Assembly: GCA_011525685.1 (NCBI GenBank)
Contig: WYBW01000074.1
Location: 16,097-80,096, forward strand
Source: Verrucomicrobiia bacterium
Lineage (GTDB): Bacteria; Verrucomicrobiota; Verrucomicrobiia; Limisphaerales; JADLHS01
Reading direction: 5' to 3'
Length of the DNA stretch: 64,000 nt
A program made the translations under genes and the position numbers. The notes below the pieces were generated by a model. The model saw only the letters and a program-made list of their open reading frames with translations. It did no database searches and had not been told where the DNA came from. Positions 35,749-44,442 of this stretch are shown piece by piece (within the stretch, counting starts at the first letter, position 1; the number at the start of each line of letters is the position of its first letter).

Positions 35749-36630
35749 ATGACTTTTATCGGAACTTACACCGCGATCGTCACCCCGTTCAAACACGGCA
35801 AGGTTGACGAGCCGGCACTCGAGCGGCTCATCAAGATGCAGATCAGAGCGGGCGTGGACGGCATCGTGCCCGTGGGCACCACCGGCGAATCCGCCACCTT
35901 GGATTACGAGGAACACATCCGCGTCATCTCGCTGGCGGTCAAGTTTGCCGCCGGCAAATTGAAGGTCGTGGCAGGAACCGGTGGCAACTCCACCAAGGAG
36001 GCCATCTATCTGACGCAACTGGCGGAAAAGGTCCGCGCCGACGCCTCGCTCCAGGTGGCGCCTTACTACAACAAGCCGACGCAGGAAGGCCTGTTCCAAC
36101 ATTTCCACGCCGTGGCCCGCTCGACGAAGCTGCCCATCATCCTGTACAGCATCCCCGGCCGTTGCGGCATCGAGATTGCCGTGGACACGGTCAACCGCCT
36201 GGCGCACGACAGCGTCAACATCGTCGCGATCAAAGAAGCGGGCGGCAATCCCGACCGTGTCAGCCAGCTCCGCGCGGCGCTGGGTCAAAAGTTTGCCGTC
36301 CTCAGCGGGGATGATTCCCTGACACTGCCCTTCATGGCCGTGGGCGCGCAGGGCGTGGTGAGCGTGGCGTCCAATGTCATTCCGCGCGAGGTCGCGCACA
36401 TGGTCCGCGCTTACTCGTCCGGCAACACAACGCTGGCGCTCAAGCTCCACGAGAAGTTTTATCCCCTGTTCAAGGACCTGTTCATCGAAACCAATCCCGG
36501 TCCGGTCAAAGCCGCGCTGGCGATGATGGGGCTGATTCAGGACGAATTCCGCCTGCCGCTCGTGCCCATCAGCGCCGCCAGTCGGGAGAAACTGAAAAAA
36601 ACCATGAAGGCTTGCGGAGTTTTGAAATGA
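35749..36630 (+). CDS. dapA: 4-Hydroxy-tetrahydrodipicolinate synthase
   Basis: 293 residues. It condenses pyruvate with aspartate semialdehyde in lysine/diaminopimelate synthesis. Motifs: FIGTYTAIVTPFKHGKVD, VPVGTTGESATLDYEEH, VVAGTGGNSTKEA, LQVAPYYNKPTQEGLFQHF, the Tyr region ILYSIPGRCGIEI, and the Schiff-base Lys in VAIKEAGGNPDR. The ATG at 35749 (TFIGTYTAI) is preferred to an upstream in-frame ATG at 35725. dapB follows after an inverted heptamer hairpin (36638-36708). Confidence 0.97.
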   Translation: MTFIGTYTAIVTPFKHGKVDEPALERLIKMQIRAGVDGIVPVGTTGESATLDYEEHIRVISLAVKFAAGKLKVVAGTGGNSTKEAIYLTQLAEKVRADASLQVAPYYNKPTQEGLFQHFHAVARSTKLPIILYSIPGRCGIEIAVDTVNRLAHDSVNIVAIKEAGGNPDRVSQLRAALGQKFAVLSGDDSLTLPFMAVGAQGVVSVASNVIPREVAHMVRAYSSGNTTLALKLHEKFYPLFKDLFIETNPGPVKAALAMMGLIQDEFRLPLVPISAASREKLKKTMKACGVLK

Positions 36631-36637
36631 ATTCCGA

Positions 36638-36708
36638 GTGACGCGTGAACCGTGAGGCGTGAAAGCACGCGCGATGGTAGATTTCACGTTTCACGAATCA
36701 CGCTTCAC
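36638..36708. repeat. Inverted heptamer pair (hairpin) between dapA and dapB
   Basis: Left arm: four units of the form GTGANNN at 36638, 36645, 36652 and 36659. Right arm: four units of the form NNNTCAC at 36681, 36688, 36695 and 36702. Each period is exactly 7 bp and the arms are complementary, separated by a 15-nt loop. The element ends 5 nt before the dapB ATG (36714), so it occupies the leader of dapB and could hide its ribosome binding site. No gene lies between the arms, unlike at 56226-56755. Confidence 0.88.
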
Positions 36709-36713
36709 CAACC

Positions 36714-37448
36714 ATGACCAGAGTCATCATCACCGGTTCAAAAGGCCGCATGGGCAAAGCCCTGCTCGCCTGCGCCCCGCAGCATCGTGAGATCGAAGTC
36801 GTTGGCCAGATTGACCAGGGCGACGACTTGCGCGCGGTGATTGGCCGCGCTGACGTGGTGATTGATTTCAGCTCGCACACAGCCACGGCGGCCATTGCGG
36901 AGCTTTGTTCCAGCCACGGCAAAGCGATGGTTGTCGGCACGACCGGCCATGACGAGTCGCAGAAATCACTCATCACGCATCACGCGTCACGCATTCCGAT
37001 GGTGCTTTCCTCAAATTATTCCACCGGCGTAAACACGCTGTTCTGGCTGACGCGCAAGGCGGCGGAAATTTTGGGCCCGGGATACGATCTTGAAATCGTG
37101 GAGATGCACCATCGCCTGAAGAGGGACGCGCCCAGCGGCACGGCAAAATCGCTCGCCGAAATCCTTGCCGAGGCACGGCGGCAACAACTCGCAAGAGTCG
37201 CCCGGCATGGTCGCGTGGGGATCGTGGGCGAACGGACCGCCGAGGAGATTGGCATCCACTCCGTCCGCGGCGGCGACGTGGTGGGCGATCATACGGTGAT
37301 TTTTTCGACCCTGGGCGAGCGCCTGGAACTGACCCACAAAGCCTCCAGCCGGGAGACCTTTGCGCATGGCGCCTTGCGCGCCGCGGTGTGGGTTGTCGGC
37401 CGCAAGCCGGGGCTTTACGACATGCAGGACGTGCTTGGCCTGAAGTGA
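36714..37448 (+). CDS. dapB: 4-Hydroxy-tetrahydrodipicolinate reductase
   Basis: 244 residues. It reduces hydroxy-tetrahydrodipicolinate with NAD(P)H in diaminopimelate synthesis. Motifs: VIITGSKGRMGKALLAC, VVIDFSSHTATAA, VVGTTGHDESQ, LSSNYSTGVNTLFWL, the family signature VEMHHRLKRDAPSGTAKSLAE and a C-terminal ETFAHGALRAAVWV segment. The stretch around residues 84-93 (SLITHHASRI) is written in four tandem heptamers NNNTCAC (36963-36990), replacing a usually variable surface segment without breaking the frame. The ATG at 36714 follows a hairpin of the same repeat unit. Confidence 0.96.
   Translation: MTRVIITGSKGRMGKALLACAPQHREIEVVGQIDQGDDLRAVIGRADVVIDFSSHTATAAIAELCSSHGKAMVVGTTGHDESQKSLITHHASRIPMVLSSNYSTGVNTLFWLTRKAAEILGPGYDLEIVEMHHRLKRDAPSGTAKSLAEILAEARRQQLARVARHGRVGIVGERTAEEIGIHSVRGGDVVGDHTVIFSTLGERLELTHKASSRETFAHGALRAAVWVVGRKPGLYDMQDVLGLK
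36963..36990 (+). repeat. Four tandem heptamers NNNTCAC inside dapB
   Basis: Units at 36963, 36970, 36977 and 36984 have the same consensus and period as the right arm of the hairpin 36681-36708. The block is 28 bp, in a frame that codes for part of DapB without a stop. No inverted arm lies close by within the gene; the left arm at 36638-36665 could pair with it. Confidence 0.8.
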
Positions 37449-37474
37449 GGCCGGTCACCTCGCGAGCCTCGCTC

Positions 37475-37978
37475 ATGAACGCGCGTTCGCTGGCCATCAT
37501 CGCCCTGGGCTCCAACATCGGTGATTCCCAAGACATCCTTCTGCGGGCCATCGAGCGATTGGAGACGCTTTCCGCCGAGCCGTTGCGCCGGTCGTCATTG
37601 TGGCAAACCTCGCCGGTGGATTGTCCGCCCGGTTCACCGCCGTTTGTAAATGCCGTGGTCGGACTCGCACCCCGGCTTCGCGAAACCCCCGAGTCGCTGC
37701 TGGCCGGGCTGCTCGCCTTGGAAAAGGAGTTCGGCCGCAAACTCAAGCTGGTGCATAACGAGCCACGCCGGCTTGACCTGGACCTCATCGCCTTCGGTCA
37801 GGAAATCCGCGTCTCAAAGTCGCTGACGCTGCCTCATCCCCGCGCCACGCGGCGGCGGTTTGTTTTGCAACCGCTGAGCGAGTTTGCCCCGGACTTGGTT
37901 CTGCCTGGTCAGGTCAGCACCGTGAGTGAATTGCTGATGCGTTTGGAAACGGGCGAGAAACTGGTGCGGCTCAGTTGA
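37475..37978 (+). CDS. folK: 2-Amino-4-hydroxy-6-hydroxymethyldihydropteridine pyrophosphokinase
   Basis: 167 residues. It transfers pyrophosphate to the pterin in folate synthesis. Motifs: AIIALGSNIGDSQDILLRAI, SSLWQTSPVDCPPGSPPFVNAVV, LLALEKEFGRK, and EPRRLDLDLIAFG with the metal-binding DLDL, then TLPHPRATRRRFVLQPL. The ATG at 37475 is 26 nt after the dapB stop. It is last in the plus-strand biosynthesis cluster and converges with the large fused gene (stop-to-stop gap 6 nt). Confidence 0.95.
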   Translation: MNARSLAIIALGSNIGDSQDILLRAIERLETLSAEPLRRSSLWQTSPVDCPPGSPPFVNAVVGLAPRLRETPESLLAGLLALEKEFGRKLKLVHNEPRRLDLDLIAFGQEIRVSKSLTLPHPRATRRRFVLQPLSEFAPDLVLPGQVSTVSELLMRLETGEKLVRLS

Positions 37979-37984
37979 GTGTTG

Positions 37985-40900
37985 TCATTCCCACTCGCAC
38001 AGACTCTCGACGTAGGCCGCCGAGCCGTCGCGCAACCACCCGTCCAGTTGCGCCTGGTCTTTGAGCTGCTGCCCGCGCAGGCGCGGCACCACCGCAAACC
38101 GCGTGTCCACTTCCGGCAGGGAACTCATGTCCACCCAGAGTTTCTCGAACTGGCAGACAGGAAAGACATCTTCCTGACCGTGGCCCCATCGCTTTTTAAC
38201 CTCCTTGAGCGTGATGTAGGTGGGCATTTTGGCGGCAAGCGCCCGAACCGCCGCAGTAATTTTCTCGCCCCCTCCTTGTTCGGCGGCAAGCATGTCGTTT
38301 CGTGACAGCCCAAAGGCAGCCAGCAGTTTGTCCACGTCAATCCAGCAGGTGTTCGAGTTGTAATAGGACAACGCAAACTCAAGTTCCTCGCGCGGCATGG
38401 CCAGGCCCTCGACCAGCCGCACGCGACCATTCACGCGCGCCAGTCCGCCGCCACGATCCTCGATGCGCCGTTGGATGACCTCGAACGTCAGACACGCGCC
38501 GCTTTCGATGTGGTGTCCGAGCAACGCCGGGTCAACGTCCGCCCCAAGCGTGTCAATGTTGTGGAGCATCAGGTATTTCAATTGCGGCTGATGGGTGAGC
38601 AACCGCGTGAGCACACCGTTGCGAAGCAGGTTGGGAACTTCATACCAGTGACCGACGGGATGCAGGCATTGCAGCGGAAGATTGTCGGTGTAATCGCTGG
38701 CTTCACCGGCATTGCGGGCCCAGTTGATTAGCGCGGCATGAAGGCTCTCGCGGACTTTTTGCGCCTGCTCGTCGAGTAGTTGTTGCGGGAGTTCCTCCCA
38801 GGCGAAACGGAGGTCACGTGCCGTCGGCACAAGCCGCAAGCCAATGAAGCGCCCGGGCGAAAGCAGCACTTCACCTTCGTAAGCATAGTTGTTCTGCCGG
38901 GATAAAAACTCCCGGGTCGGTTCGTGCGAAAGATAACTGGTTGTGAAGATGTGAGGCAGCCACGCGCCAGCCTGCCGGGAAACGCGCCGGCTTTTGGCCA
39001 GGTGGGTTTCGAGAAATGTGCGATGCCTTCCGCCGAGTTTGCAAAACGGATGCAGCGCCTTCACCACGCCCGCGCCCTGAGTCCACCGGCTGCCCGCGCC
39101 GGCAGCCAGGGTGACGACTGCAACTTCGCCTCGTTTGAGGGCGTCCATTCCCAGCGGCGCAAGCCTCCGGCTTGCGTCTGTGCCGGCAACCCTCTGGGTT
39201 GGCGTTCCGGTTTGCGGAGGCATACCCGGCGGGAAGCTTGCGCCACTACCAGGCCAATCCGTCGCATCCGTTACATCCCCGGGCTTTACCTCCTCGATCA
39301 CCGCGCTGGGCGGCAGGCGATTCTGCGCCAGCCCGATGCGGCCTTCCTGGAGCTCGGCGCGAATGTGCTCATGTTGCGCCCGGTCGAAGCCATACTCCTG
39401 CAACAAGGCTTCCAGCGACTTGTCCCCGGAGGTTTCGGCCTTGCCGCGCGGCAGCATGGCGTCGAACAGGGTTTGCACCATGCCCCGCAACTCCGGCCGC
39501 GCGCGGCACGCGGCGCCGAACTTGTCGAGCTCCGTCCGCCGCAACGGCGACAGCGTGTTGCGGTCCTGCTTGAGCAACGACGGCGCGTGCAGCGTGTAAT
39601 ACCCCGCGGGCATCAACACCGCCTCGCCGGACAACAGCTCGGCAAACGTGCCCCGCTCGTTGATGGTGAAATCGTAAACGACCGGTTCCATGGCAAACGG
39701 CAGGGCGTGTTGCAGTTCGCGTCGGGCCGCCGACATGATTTCCTGCAGGCGTTGCTGGGCCTCGGCCTTGCGCGCCGGGTTGAAAATAAAACCCATTCCG
39801 CCGCCCGACATCCCGCCCAGCATCCAGAAGCCGAGAAAGTCCGCGCCAAATGCCTCCTGTACGCGGTGGATGAGCGTTTCCGTGAACAGGTTGGTGGCCC
39901 AAGGGATGATGGTTTGAATCGGTCCGAAAAAGTTGCGGGTGGTGGCGCGGCCTATGGCGGCCACGTCGCCCCGCCGCAGCGCGTCGAGAATCTCCTCGAG
40001 GATGTTCAACATGCCCGATCGCGCCTGCCACTCGGCCTCCGAACGCAGGAGATACTTTTCCGTCACCATTTCGAGGATGGGGCCGACGTTCTGCGCCATC
40101 CCGCCGTGAACCAGCACCAGGCTGTCCTGAAGCTTTTGGCGCGTCGCCGACGAGGCGTCCTTCTGGTCGAGAATGCGATGTTGGGGCATGAGCCGTCCGC
40201 GGCTGACGCCAAACTCCGCGTCGCCCTCCGTGGCGAACATGCCTTCGATGAGTTTCATCCCGGGCCAGACGCCGCCGGAATCCTGCCAGCCGCCGCCCGA
40301 ACCGCCGAGCCACTCGCCCAGGATGGCGCGGGCCAGCACCAACCGGCGCTCCTCTTCCTCCAGCGGCCCGGTAAGCGACGCCGCCTGACGGGTCGCCCTC
40401 ATGCAGAGCGAGATCATCGAGGCCAGCAGGTTCGTGGACACCGCCAGGCGCGAACCTTTGGGAATGCCGTTGACGTTGCTGACCAATTCCAGACCGTGGC
40501 CCGGGGCGACGATCCGCGCCAGCAGGTCCGCCAGGCTCTGTCCCGAGCCTTCCACTCCGGGCGGCACGATGCCGCTGGCGATCACCGCGGCTTTGAGCAA
40601 GCCAAGATAGTCCTTCGCGAAATCGAACACCTCGGCCAGATGCGTGATGTCCGCGGTCGCGCCCAAGTCCACGCTCGTGAGCCGCAAGACTGGTTCATCA
40701 ATCACGCGCAGGCAGGTCTCCACCGGTGGCCGCGTGGTCGCATCCCGGCCGCGCACGCCAAGGTCAATCGAAACATTCAGCACCTTGGCGCCCTCGGGAT
40801 AATCCATGCCCAGAAAGAAAATGTCGCTCCAGCCGCAGTGCGTCAGGTCCATGCGCACCGGCGTGCTCTCGCGCAAAATCGGGTAGGTGCCGTCCCCGTT

Positions 40901-41398
40901 GCGCTTCAACAATTCCGGCCGCAGGCGCAGCGGATGGTCCGCGGGATGACCCATGCGGAACATCCATTGATTGCCGCGCACCGACCGCACGCTGCGCCGG
41001 ACCTGGTCGGCCAGCGTCTGGATTGCGAGCTTGTAGTAAGCCGCCGCCAGCGCGCTCGAGATGGCGTCCGAAGGCCCCTCGGCCTGCTGCGTCTTGAGAA
41101 ACGCGGTCACAGCCTCCTCAAACCGCCGTTGCAGCAGGTGGGTGTAACCGTGAAACGGAATCAGACTCCGCGCCGTCACGCCCGCTTTGCCCGGCAGGTG
41201 AAAACGATGGATCGAATAAAGGAACAGCAGCGCGCGAACCCGCTCGTATAAATTGCCGCTCTGCCGGCGGAAGGCTTCCAGCGCGGCGGCCTCCTGAAGC
41301 AGTTCATCCCGCGAAGCCGCGCGGCAGAAGGCGTCCAACGACCGGTTGCGCACCGCCGGTTCGGGCGAGGTGATGATGGTAACAAGTTCGCCGGGCAT
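37985..41398 (-). CDS. Fused GHMP-type sugar kinase (fucokinase-like) and UDPGP-type nucleotidyltransferase
   Basis: 1137 residues. After a helical region of about 140 residues, the GHMP kinase part shows [21 protein letters not shown] with VLNVSIDLG (about 186-213), a degenerate ATP loop [16 protein letters not shown] (313-328), [17 protein letters not shown] (361-377) and [14 protein letters not shown] (526-539), the set seen in L-fucokinase/FKP-like kinases. From about residue 755, [31 protein letters not shown] and [15 protein letters not shown] mark a UDPGP-family uridylyl/pyrophosphorylase domain. The order (kinase first) is the reverse of bacterial FKP. The linker (about 719-748) is encoded by a palindromic repeat. 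It probably makes a nucleotide sugar from a free sugar. galU lies just upstream on the same strand. Confidence 0.85.
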   Translation of the reverse strand: MPGELVTIITSPEPAVRNRSLDAFCRAASRDELLQEAAALEAFRRQSGNLYERVRALLFLYSIHRFHLPGKAGVTARSLIPFHGYTHLLQRRFEEAVTAFLKTQQAEGPSDAISSALAAAYYKLAIQTLADQVRRSVRSVRGNQWMFRMGHPADHPLRLRPELLKRNGDGTYPILRESTPVRMDLTHCGWSDIFFLGMDYPEGAKVLNVSIDLGVRGRDATTRPPVETCLRVIDEPVLRLTSVDLGATADITHLAEVFDFAKDYLGLLKAAVIASGIVPPGVEGSGQSLADLLARIVAPGHGLELVSNVNGIPKGSRLAVSTNLLASMISLCMRATRQAASLTGPLEEEERRLVLARAILGEWLGGSGGGWQDSGGVWPGMKLIEGMFATEGDAEFGVSRGRLMPQHRILDQKDASSATRQKLQDSLVLVHGGMAQNVGPILEMVTEKYLLRSEAEWQARSGMLNILEEILDALRRGDVAAIGRATTRNFFGPIQTIIPWATNLFTETLIHRVQEAFGADFLGFWMLGGMSGGGMGFIFNPARKAEAQQRLQEIMSAARRELQHALPFAMEPVVYDFTINERGTFAELLSGEAVLMPAGYYTLHAPSLLKQDRNTLSPLRRTELDKFGAACRARPELRGMVQTLFDAMLPRGKAETSGDKSLEALLQEYGFDRAQHEHIRAELQEGRIGLAQNRLPPSAVIEEVKPGDVTDATDWPGSGASFPPGMPPQTGTPTQRVAGTDASRRLAPLGMDALKRGEVAVVTLAAGAGSRWTQGAGVVKALHPFCKLGGRHRTFLETHLAKSRRVSRQAGAWLPHIFTTSYLSHEPTREFLSRQNNYAYEGEVLLSPGRFIGLRLVPTARDLRFAWEELPQQLLDEQAQKVRESLHAALINWARNAGEASDYTDNLPLQCLHPVGHWYEVPNLLRNGVLTRLLTHQPQLKYLMLHNIDTLGADVDPALLGHHIESGACLTFEVIQRRIEDRGGGLARVNGRVRLVEGLAMPREELEFALSYYNSNTCWIDVDKLLAAFGLSRNDMLAAEQGGGEKITAAVRALAAKMPTYITLKEVKKRWGHGQEDVFPVCQFEKLWVDMSSLPEVDTRFAVVPRLRGQQLKDQAQLDGWLRDGSAAYVESLCEWE
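39156..39244. repeat. Palindromic repeat inserted in the linker of the fused kinase/nucleotidyltransferase gene
   Basis: 89 bp bounded by GGCGCAAGCCTCC and GGGAAGCTTGCGCC, an inverted pair of about 13 bp with one or two mismatches, with inner palindromes (GCAACCCTCTGGGTTGG). Its layout resembles the intergenic MITE-like elements here, but its ends differ. It is read through in frame, encoding a Pro/Gly/Thr-rich linker between two enzyme domains. Confidence 0.7.
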
Positions 41399-41445
41399 GA
41401 TTCGTCAGTGCATCAGGCGCCGCCACCCCAAACCCTTTGACCGGA

Positions 41446-41525
41446 CGAAATCCGAAACTCCAAATCCGGGGACGAATTCGATCGGGGCGATTCCTCGGAT
41501 TTCGAGCATCGGATCTCCAATGGAT
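41446..41525. repeat. Degenerate inverted heptamer pair downstream of galU
   Basis: Left arm units CGAAATC, CGAAACT and CCAAATC (from 41446). Right arm units GATTTCG, AGCATCG and GATCTCC (from 41498), the inverse of the left consensus. It lies in the 199-bp gap between galU and the fused gene. The following 60 bp keep a short open frame ([11 protein letters not shown]) that may be a gene relic. More decayed than the other pairs. Confidence 0.5.
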
Positions 41526-41597
41526 TACGACGTGCCGATTTCCGAATAACGGCGGCCTTGGACGCCATGGAGGCGCAACTGGACAAGCTCCGAGACA

Positions 41598-42431
41598 TCA
41601 TGACTGGGCCAGCAATTCCACGAGGTTGGCGAGCACCTCCGCGCGATCCTGGCCGTTGAGCGCGAGAGCCAGTTGCGCCGTCAGCAAACCGTAGGGCACG
41701 CCGATATCGTAGCGGCGACCGGCCAGTTCCGCGGCCAGGTAACGCTCCAGTTCCGCCGTTTGCGCCAGCGCGTTGGAGAGATGCACCCCGCCATCCGCCT
41801 GCCGCATCATCGCCTCGAGCAGGCTCATCACGCTGGGCGTGAGCACGTGCATGCCGAAGAAACACAGATAATGGCCGGCGCGCAGCCCGGGCACGATGAG
41901 CTTCTGCTCCGCAATGGTCGGCGTCGGCTTCTCGATCACCTGATCCACCTGATACAACCCGGCCTGGCCTTGCAGGCGGCGCGCGCCCACGGCGCCGTAA
42001 TAGGGCAACTTGCTCTCGTGCGTGGCCTGCACCGCGGAGACAGAGCAGGACTCGGCCGCCGCGATTTCCACCAGTTGCCGGGCACAAGCTTTCGGTCCTT
42101 TGGCCACGTACAGGTGATCGCCCACCAGCAACAGGAACGGCTCCTCCTGCGTAAAGGCCTGCGCGCACAGGACCGCGTGGCCATAGCCGAGCGGTTCGCT
42201 CTGTTCGATGAAGTGCAGCCGCTTGGCGTGTCCGCCGGCCGCCGCGCGGAACGCGTCGCGGTCGCCCGGCCCGATCACCAGCCCGATTTCCTCGACGCCC
42301 GCGTGCAGCGCCTCTTCGAGCAGAATCATGAGCGCCGACTTGGTCTGCCCGTCACGGTCCACGAGCGTTTGCAACGGAAGCGTGCGCTGGCTCTGGCCGG
42401 CGGCGGTGATGACAGCTTTGCGGATGTTCAT
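41598..42431 (-). CDS. galU: UTP--glucose-1-phosphate uridylyltransferase-like protein
   Basis: 277 residues, matching GalU/RfbA-type nucleotidyltransferases. Motifs: [25 protein letters not shown] (a variant of the GxGxRxxPxTK nucleotide loop, with Gln-rich substitutions), [15 protein letters not shown], the metal site [18 protein letters not shown] and [15 protein letters not shown]. It makes UDP-glucose or a related nucleotide sugar for polysaccharide synthesis. It is upstream of and co-oriented with the fused kinase/nucleotidyltransferase, suggesting joint nucleotide-sugar supply. The variant loop makes the exact substrate uncertain. Confidence 0.85.
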   Translation of the reverse strand: MNIRKAVITAAGQSQRTLPLQTLVDRDGQTKSALMILLEEALHAGVEEIGLVIGPGDRDAFRAAAGGHAKRLHFIEQSEPLGYGHAVLCAQAFTQEEPFLLLVGDHLYVAKGPKACARQLVEIAAAESCSVSAVQATHESKLPYYGAVGARRLQGQAGLYQVDQVIEKPTPTIAEQKLIVPGLRAGHYLCFFGMHVLTPSVMSLLEAMMRQADGGVHLSNALAQTAELERYLAAELAGRRYDIGVPYGLLTAQLALALNGQDRAEVLANLVELLAQS

Positions 42432-42513
42432 GGGTTCAAGGTCGTCGGTCCTTGCCAGCCTTCAGTCCGTTACATGACGTCGTTCCGTTCCAGTCGGCCC
42501 TTACGGACAGAAG

Positions 42514-43842
42514 CTAGTGTGCCGGTGGCGCGCCGGCGGCCTCCCCTTGCGCCATCTTGGGCGGATGGAAGAACAAAGCCAGCGCCACCGCCGCCGCCAG
42601 GGCCGAGGTCATGGGCACCAGGAACAAACCGCGGAAATTGGTCACCTCGTTCTGCGTGAACACGGTCTGCATGAGCCACGGACAGATGGAGTAAGCCAGC
42701 AGGGCGCCCAGCCCCAGGATCATGACGTTGAACAATCCCTGGGCGCTGGCCCGCGCGTCTTTCGGGAAATAGGCATCCACGAAGATATAGACCGTGGCGA
42801 AGAAGAAGGCGTAGCAGATGCCGTGAAGCACCTGCACCAGAATGATGAACGCCTGATGCTGCGGGAAGAAAGCATAGACCGCGAAGCGCGCGGCGTGGCC
42901 GAGGATGCCGAAGATCATCGTCGTACGCCAGCCGAAGCGCTTGAGGGTCACGCCCAGGATCAGCATGGTCAGAATCTCGGCCACCTGGCCCACGCTCATG
43001 ACGGGCATGATCCAGTTGCCGGGAATGCCCACACCGCCCGCTTCCTGGCTCGTGCCCAGGAAGACTCCGGTCCAACTGAAGTATGAGTTATGCACAAAGC
43101 TGTCCACAAGGGTCACCAGCCAGAGGACCAGCACGAAGGGATGCTTGAGCAGCTTTAAGGCTTCGAGCCAGGCCAGTTTTTCCACGGCGCCCTCGCTGGC
43201 TTTCTTCGGCGGAGTGTGTGGCAGGGTGAGACTGTAGGCGGCCAGCACCAGCGACGCGACACCCGCCACGATATAGGTCCAGCGTGTTCCCGCCTGCAAC
43301 GCCTCACCCGTCAACCCCGAACTGAGCACCGTCCCCAGCCAGTTCACCATCCCCTGCGGATTGGCCGCCTTGACCGCATCCCAGTCCACGAGGATGAACG
43401 TGAACGGCCACGCGGCGAGAATCCAGCCGATGGTCCCGCCCATGCGCACGATACCGAACTCCTTGGTCGGGTCCTTCATGTTGGCGAACGCCACCGAGTT
43501 GGTGATCGAGATCGTCGGCACGTAGAGCAGACAGTGCAACAGCATCATCAGGAAAAACGGCCAGAAGGAGTGAATCCAGGCGAGGGACATGATCGCCACA
43601 CCACCGACAAAATGGCTGAAGGCCAGGAACTTTTCGGCGGCGAAATGACGGTCCGCGTACTGATTGCTGAAAAACATCCCGATGATCGCCGCAATCGGAA
43701 AGGCGTTCAAAATCCAGGACTGCTCGGCGGGCGTGAACTTCAAACTGGGCAGGTAGCCGAAGATCAGCGGCAGCCAGGCGCCCCAGATGAAGAATTGCAG
43801 CGCCATCATGATGAAGAGTCGGAGTCGGTAGGATTCTTTCAT
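42514..43842 (-). CDS. MFS transporter, nucleoside:H+ symporter-like
   Basis: 442 residues with about twelve TM segments, beginning RLRLFIMMALQFFIWGAWLPLIFGYL. That start, and the GIVRMGGTIGWILAAWPFTF segment with its conserved Arg, fit the NupG/XapB branch of MFS nucleoside transporters, which has many verrucomicrobial members annotated as MFS transporters of unknown substrate. A longer-than-usual loop lies between TM6 and TM7 (HTPPKKASEGAVEKL). The ATG at 43842 is used. galU starts 83 nt after its stop; functional linkage is not evident. Confidence 0.88.
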   Translation of the reverse strand: MKESYRLRLFIMMALQFFIWGAWLPLIFGYLPSLKFTPAEQSWILNAFPIAAIIGMFFSNQYADRHFAAEKFLAFSHFVGGVAIMSLAWIHSFWPFFLMMLLHCLLYVPTISITNSVAFANMKDPTKEFGIVRMGGTIGWILAAWPFTFILVDWDAVKAANPQGMVNWLGTVLSSGLTGEALQAGTRWTYIVAGVASLVLAAYSLTLPHTPPKKASEGAVEKLAWLEALKLLKHPFVLVLWLVTLVDSFVHNSYFSWTGVFLGTSQEAGGVGIPGNWIMPVMSVGQVAEILTMLILGVTLKRFGWRTTMIFGILGHAARFAVYAFFPQHQAFIILVQVLHGICYAFFFATVYIFVDAYFPKDARASAQGLFNVMILGLGALLAYSICPWLMQTVFTQNEVTNFRGLFLVPMTSALAAAVALALFFHPPKMAQGEAAGAPPAH

Positions 43843-43915
43843 AACACGTTGGAGCGGGAGCATAGGGGCGGGGTTATACCGTGGCAAGCGTGGAGGCGCC
43901 TCGATGCTGCCGCGC

Positions 43916-44126
43916 GGCGCATCTCATTTTCTTGCACGGGGCGTCGGGCCGACGTCGTAGCGCAGACTTCCAGTCTGCCGGATCGCGGATTTCCAACCCG
44001 CAAACGCTGCGAACTCCTGGCTTGCCTCGCCTTGCCTTGGCGAGCCGACTGCAAGTCGGCGATACACCAGGTTGGGAATCCAGCGCTACGCCAGGAATCC
44101 CGCCCTGCGATAAACTGAGATGCGCC
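43916..44126. repeat. MITE-like element, copy 2, reverse of copy 1
   Basis: The ends GGCGCATCTCA (43916-43926) and its inverse (44116-44126) continue inwards as TTTTCTTGCA and TTTATCGCA, the same terminal repeat as copy 1 with the two ends exchanged. At 211 bp it matches copy 1 (212 bp). The core carries GTAGCGCAG...AGCGCTAC and several short palindromes. Confidence 0.85.
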
Positions 44127-44150
44127 ACCTCCCGGTTCAAGCCCAACCCC

Positions 44151-44213
44151 AGCCGGCGGCTGCGGCATCTCGACCACCAGATGAAAAGGGTTGGACATCA
44201 GACAGAGAGAGCA
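44151..44213 (-). pseudogene. Fragment of a REP-associated (Y1/RAYT-type) transposase
   Basis: About 21 codons read SLCLMSNPFHLVVEMPQPP. This resembles the HUH-nuclease core of RAYT transposases, usually LMPNHFHLLLETP, with the first His changed to Pro. Nothing else of that gene remains. It lies 25 bp from MITE-like copy 2, in the same frame as the IS4-like fragment preceding it. Confidence 0.6.
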
Positions 44214-44216
44214 TGG

Positions 44217-44390
44217 ACCTTGGCGCTCCCGCCTGTTGGGGACTTCCTCGGATTGGGACAGCAGGCCCGGAGGCAGGAAGGGGCCAAAGGGTTGTTCGAG
44301 GTGGGTCAGGCTGTGCTGGCGCTGGTGGTGGACGCGCCGGCCCAAGGCGGCTAGGCGGGGGCGCAAGTGGGGAAAGAAGGGCGTGGTCAT
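44217..44390 (-). pseudogene. N-terminal fragment of an IS4-like transposase
   Basis: About 58 codons from the ATG at 44390. LTHLEQPFGPFLPPGLLSQSEE followed by PNRRERQ resembles the N-terminus of IS4-type transposases ('LPxxLLxQxdEGxNSRERxYS'). The frame then passes directly into the RAYT-type fragment, so the catalytic domain is lost. It diverges from the DUF6788-like gene. Confidence 0.55.
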
Positions 44391-44442
44391 AGACAAGTAA
44401 TGATACTTGTCACAGCTTGACGTCCAGCTTAACCTCATCGCC

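Larger units (their letters stand above)
43843..44442. other. Gene-poor region with repeat copy 2 and transposase debris
   Basis: These 600 bp hold MITE-like copy 2 (43916-44126), a RAYT-type fragment (44151-44213) and an IS4-like N-terminal fragment (44217-44390), then the leader of the DUF6788-like gene. Nothing else is recognisable. Confidence 0.75.

Noticed and set aside
36636..36712. Simple intrinsic terminator after dapA
   Set aside because: No T-tract follows and the arms are built of exact heptamers, so the inverted-array explanation is better.
38924..41251. 775-codon plus-strand frame
   Set aside because: Antisense to the fused kinase/nucleotidyltransferase; composition is Arg/His/Gln-rich as expected of a shadow.
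41413..42168. 251-codon minus-strand frame over galU
   Set aside because: Out-of-frame shadow of galU with low-complexity Arg/Gly content.
44120..44400. Plus-strand frames between repeat copy 2 and the DUF6788-like gene
   Set aside because: They are Trp/Arg/Gly-rich antisense translations of the transposase debris.
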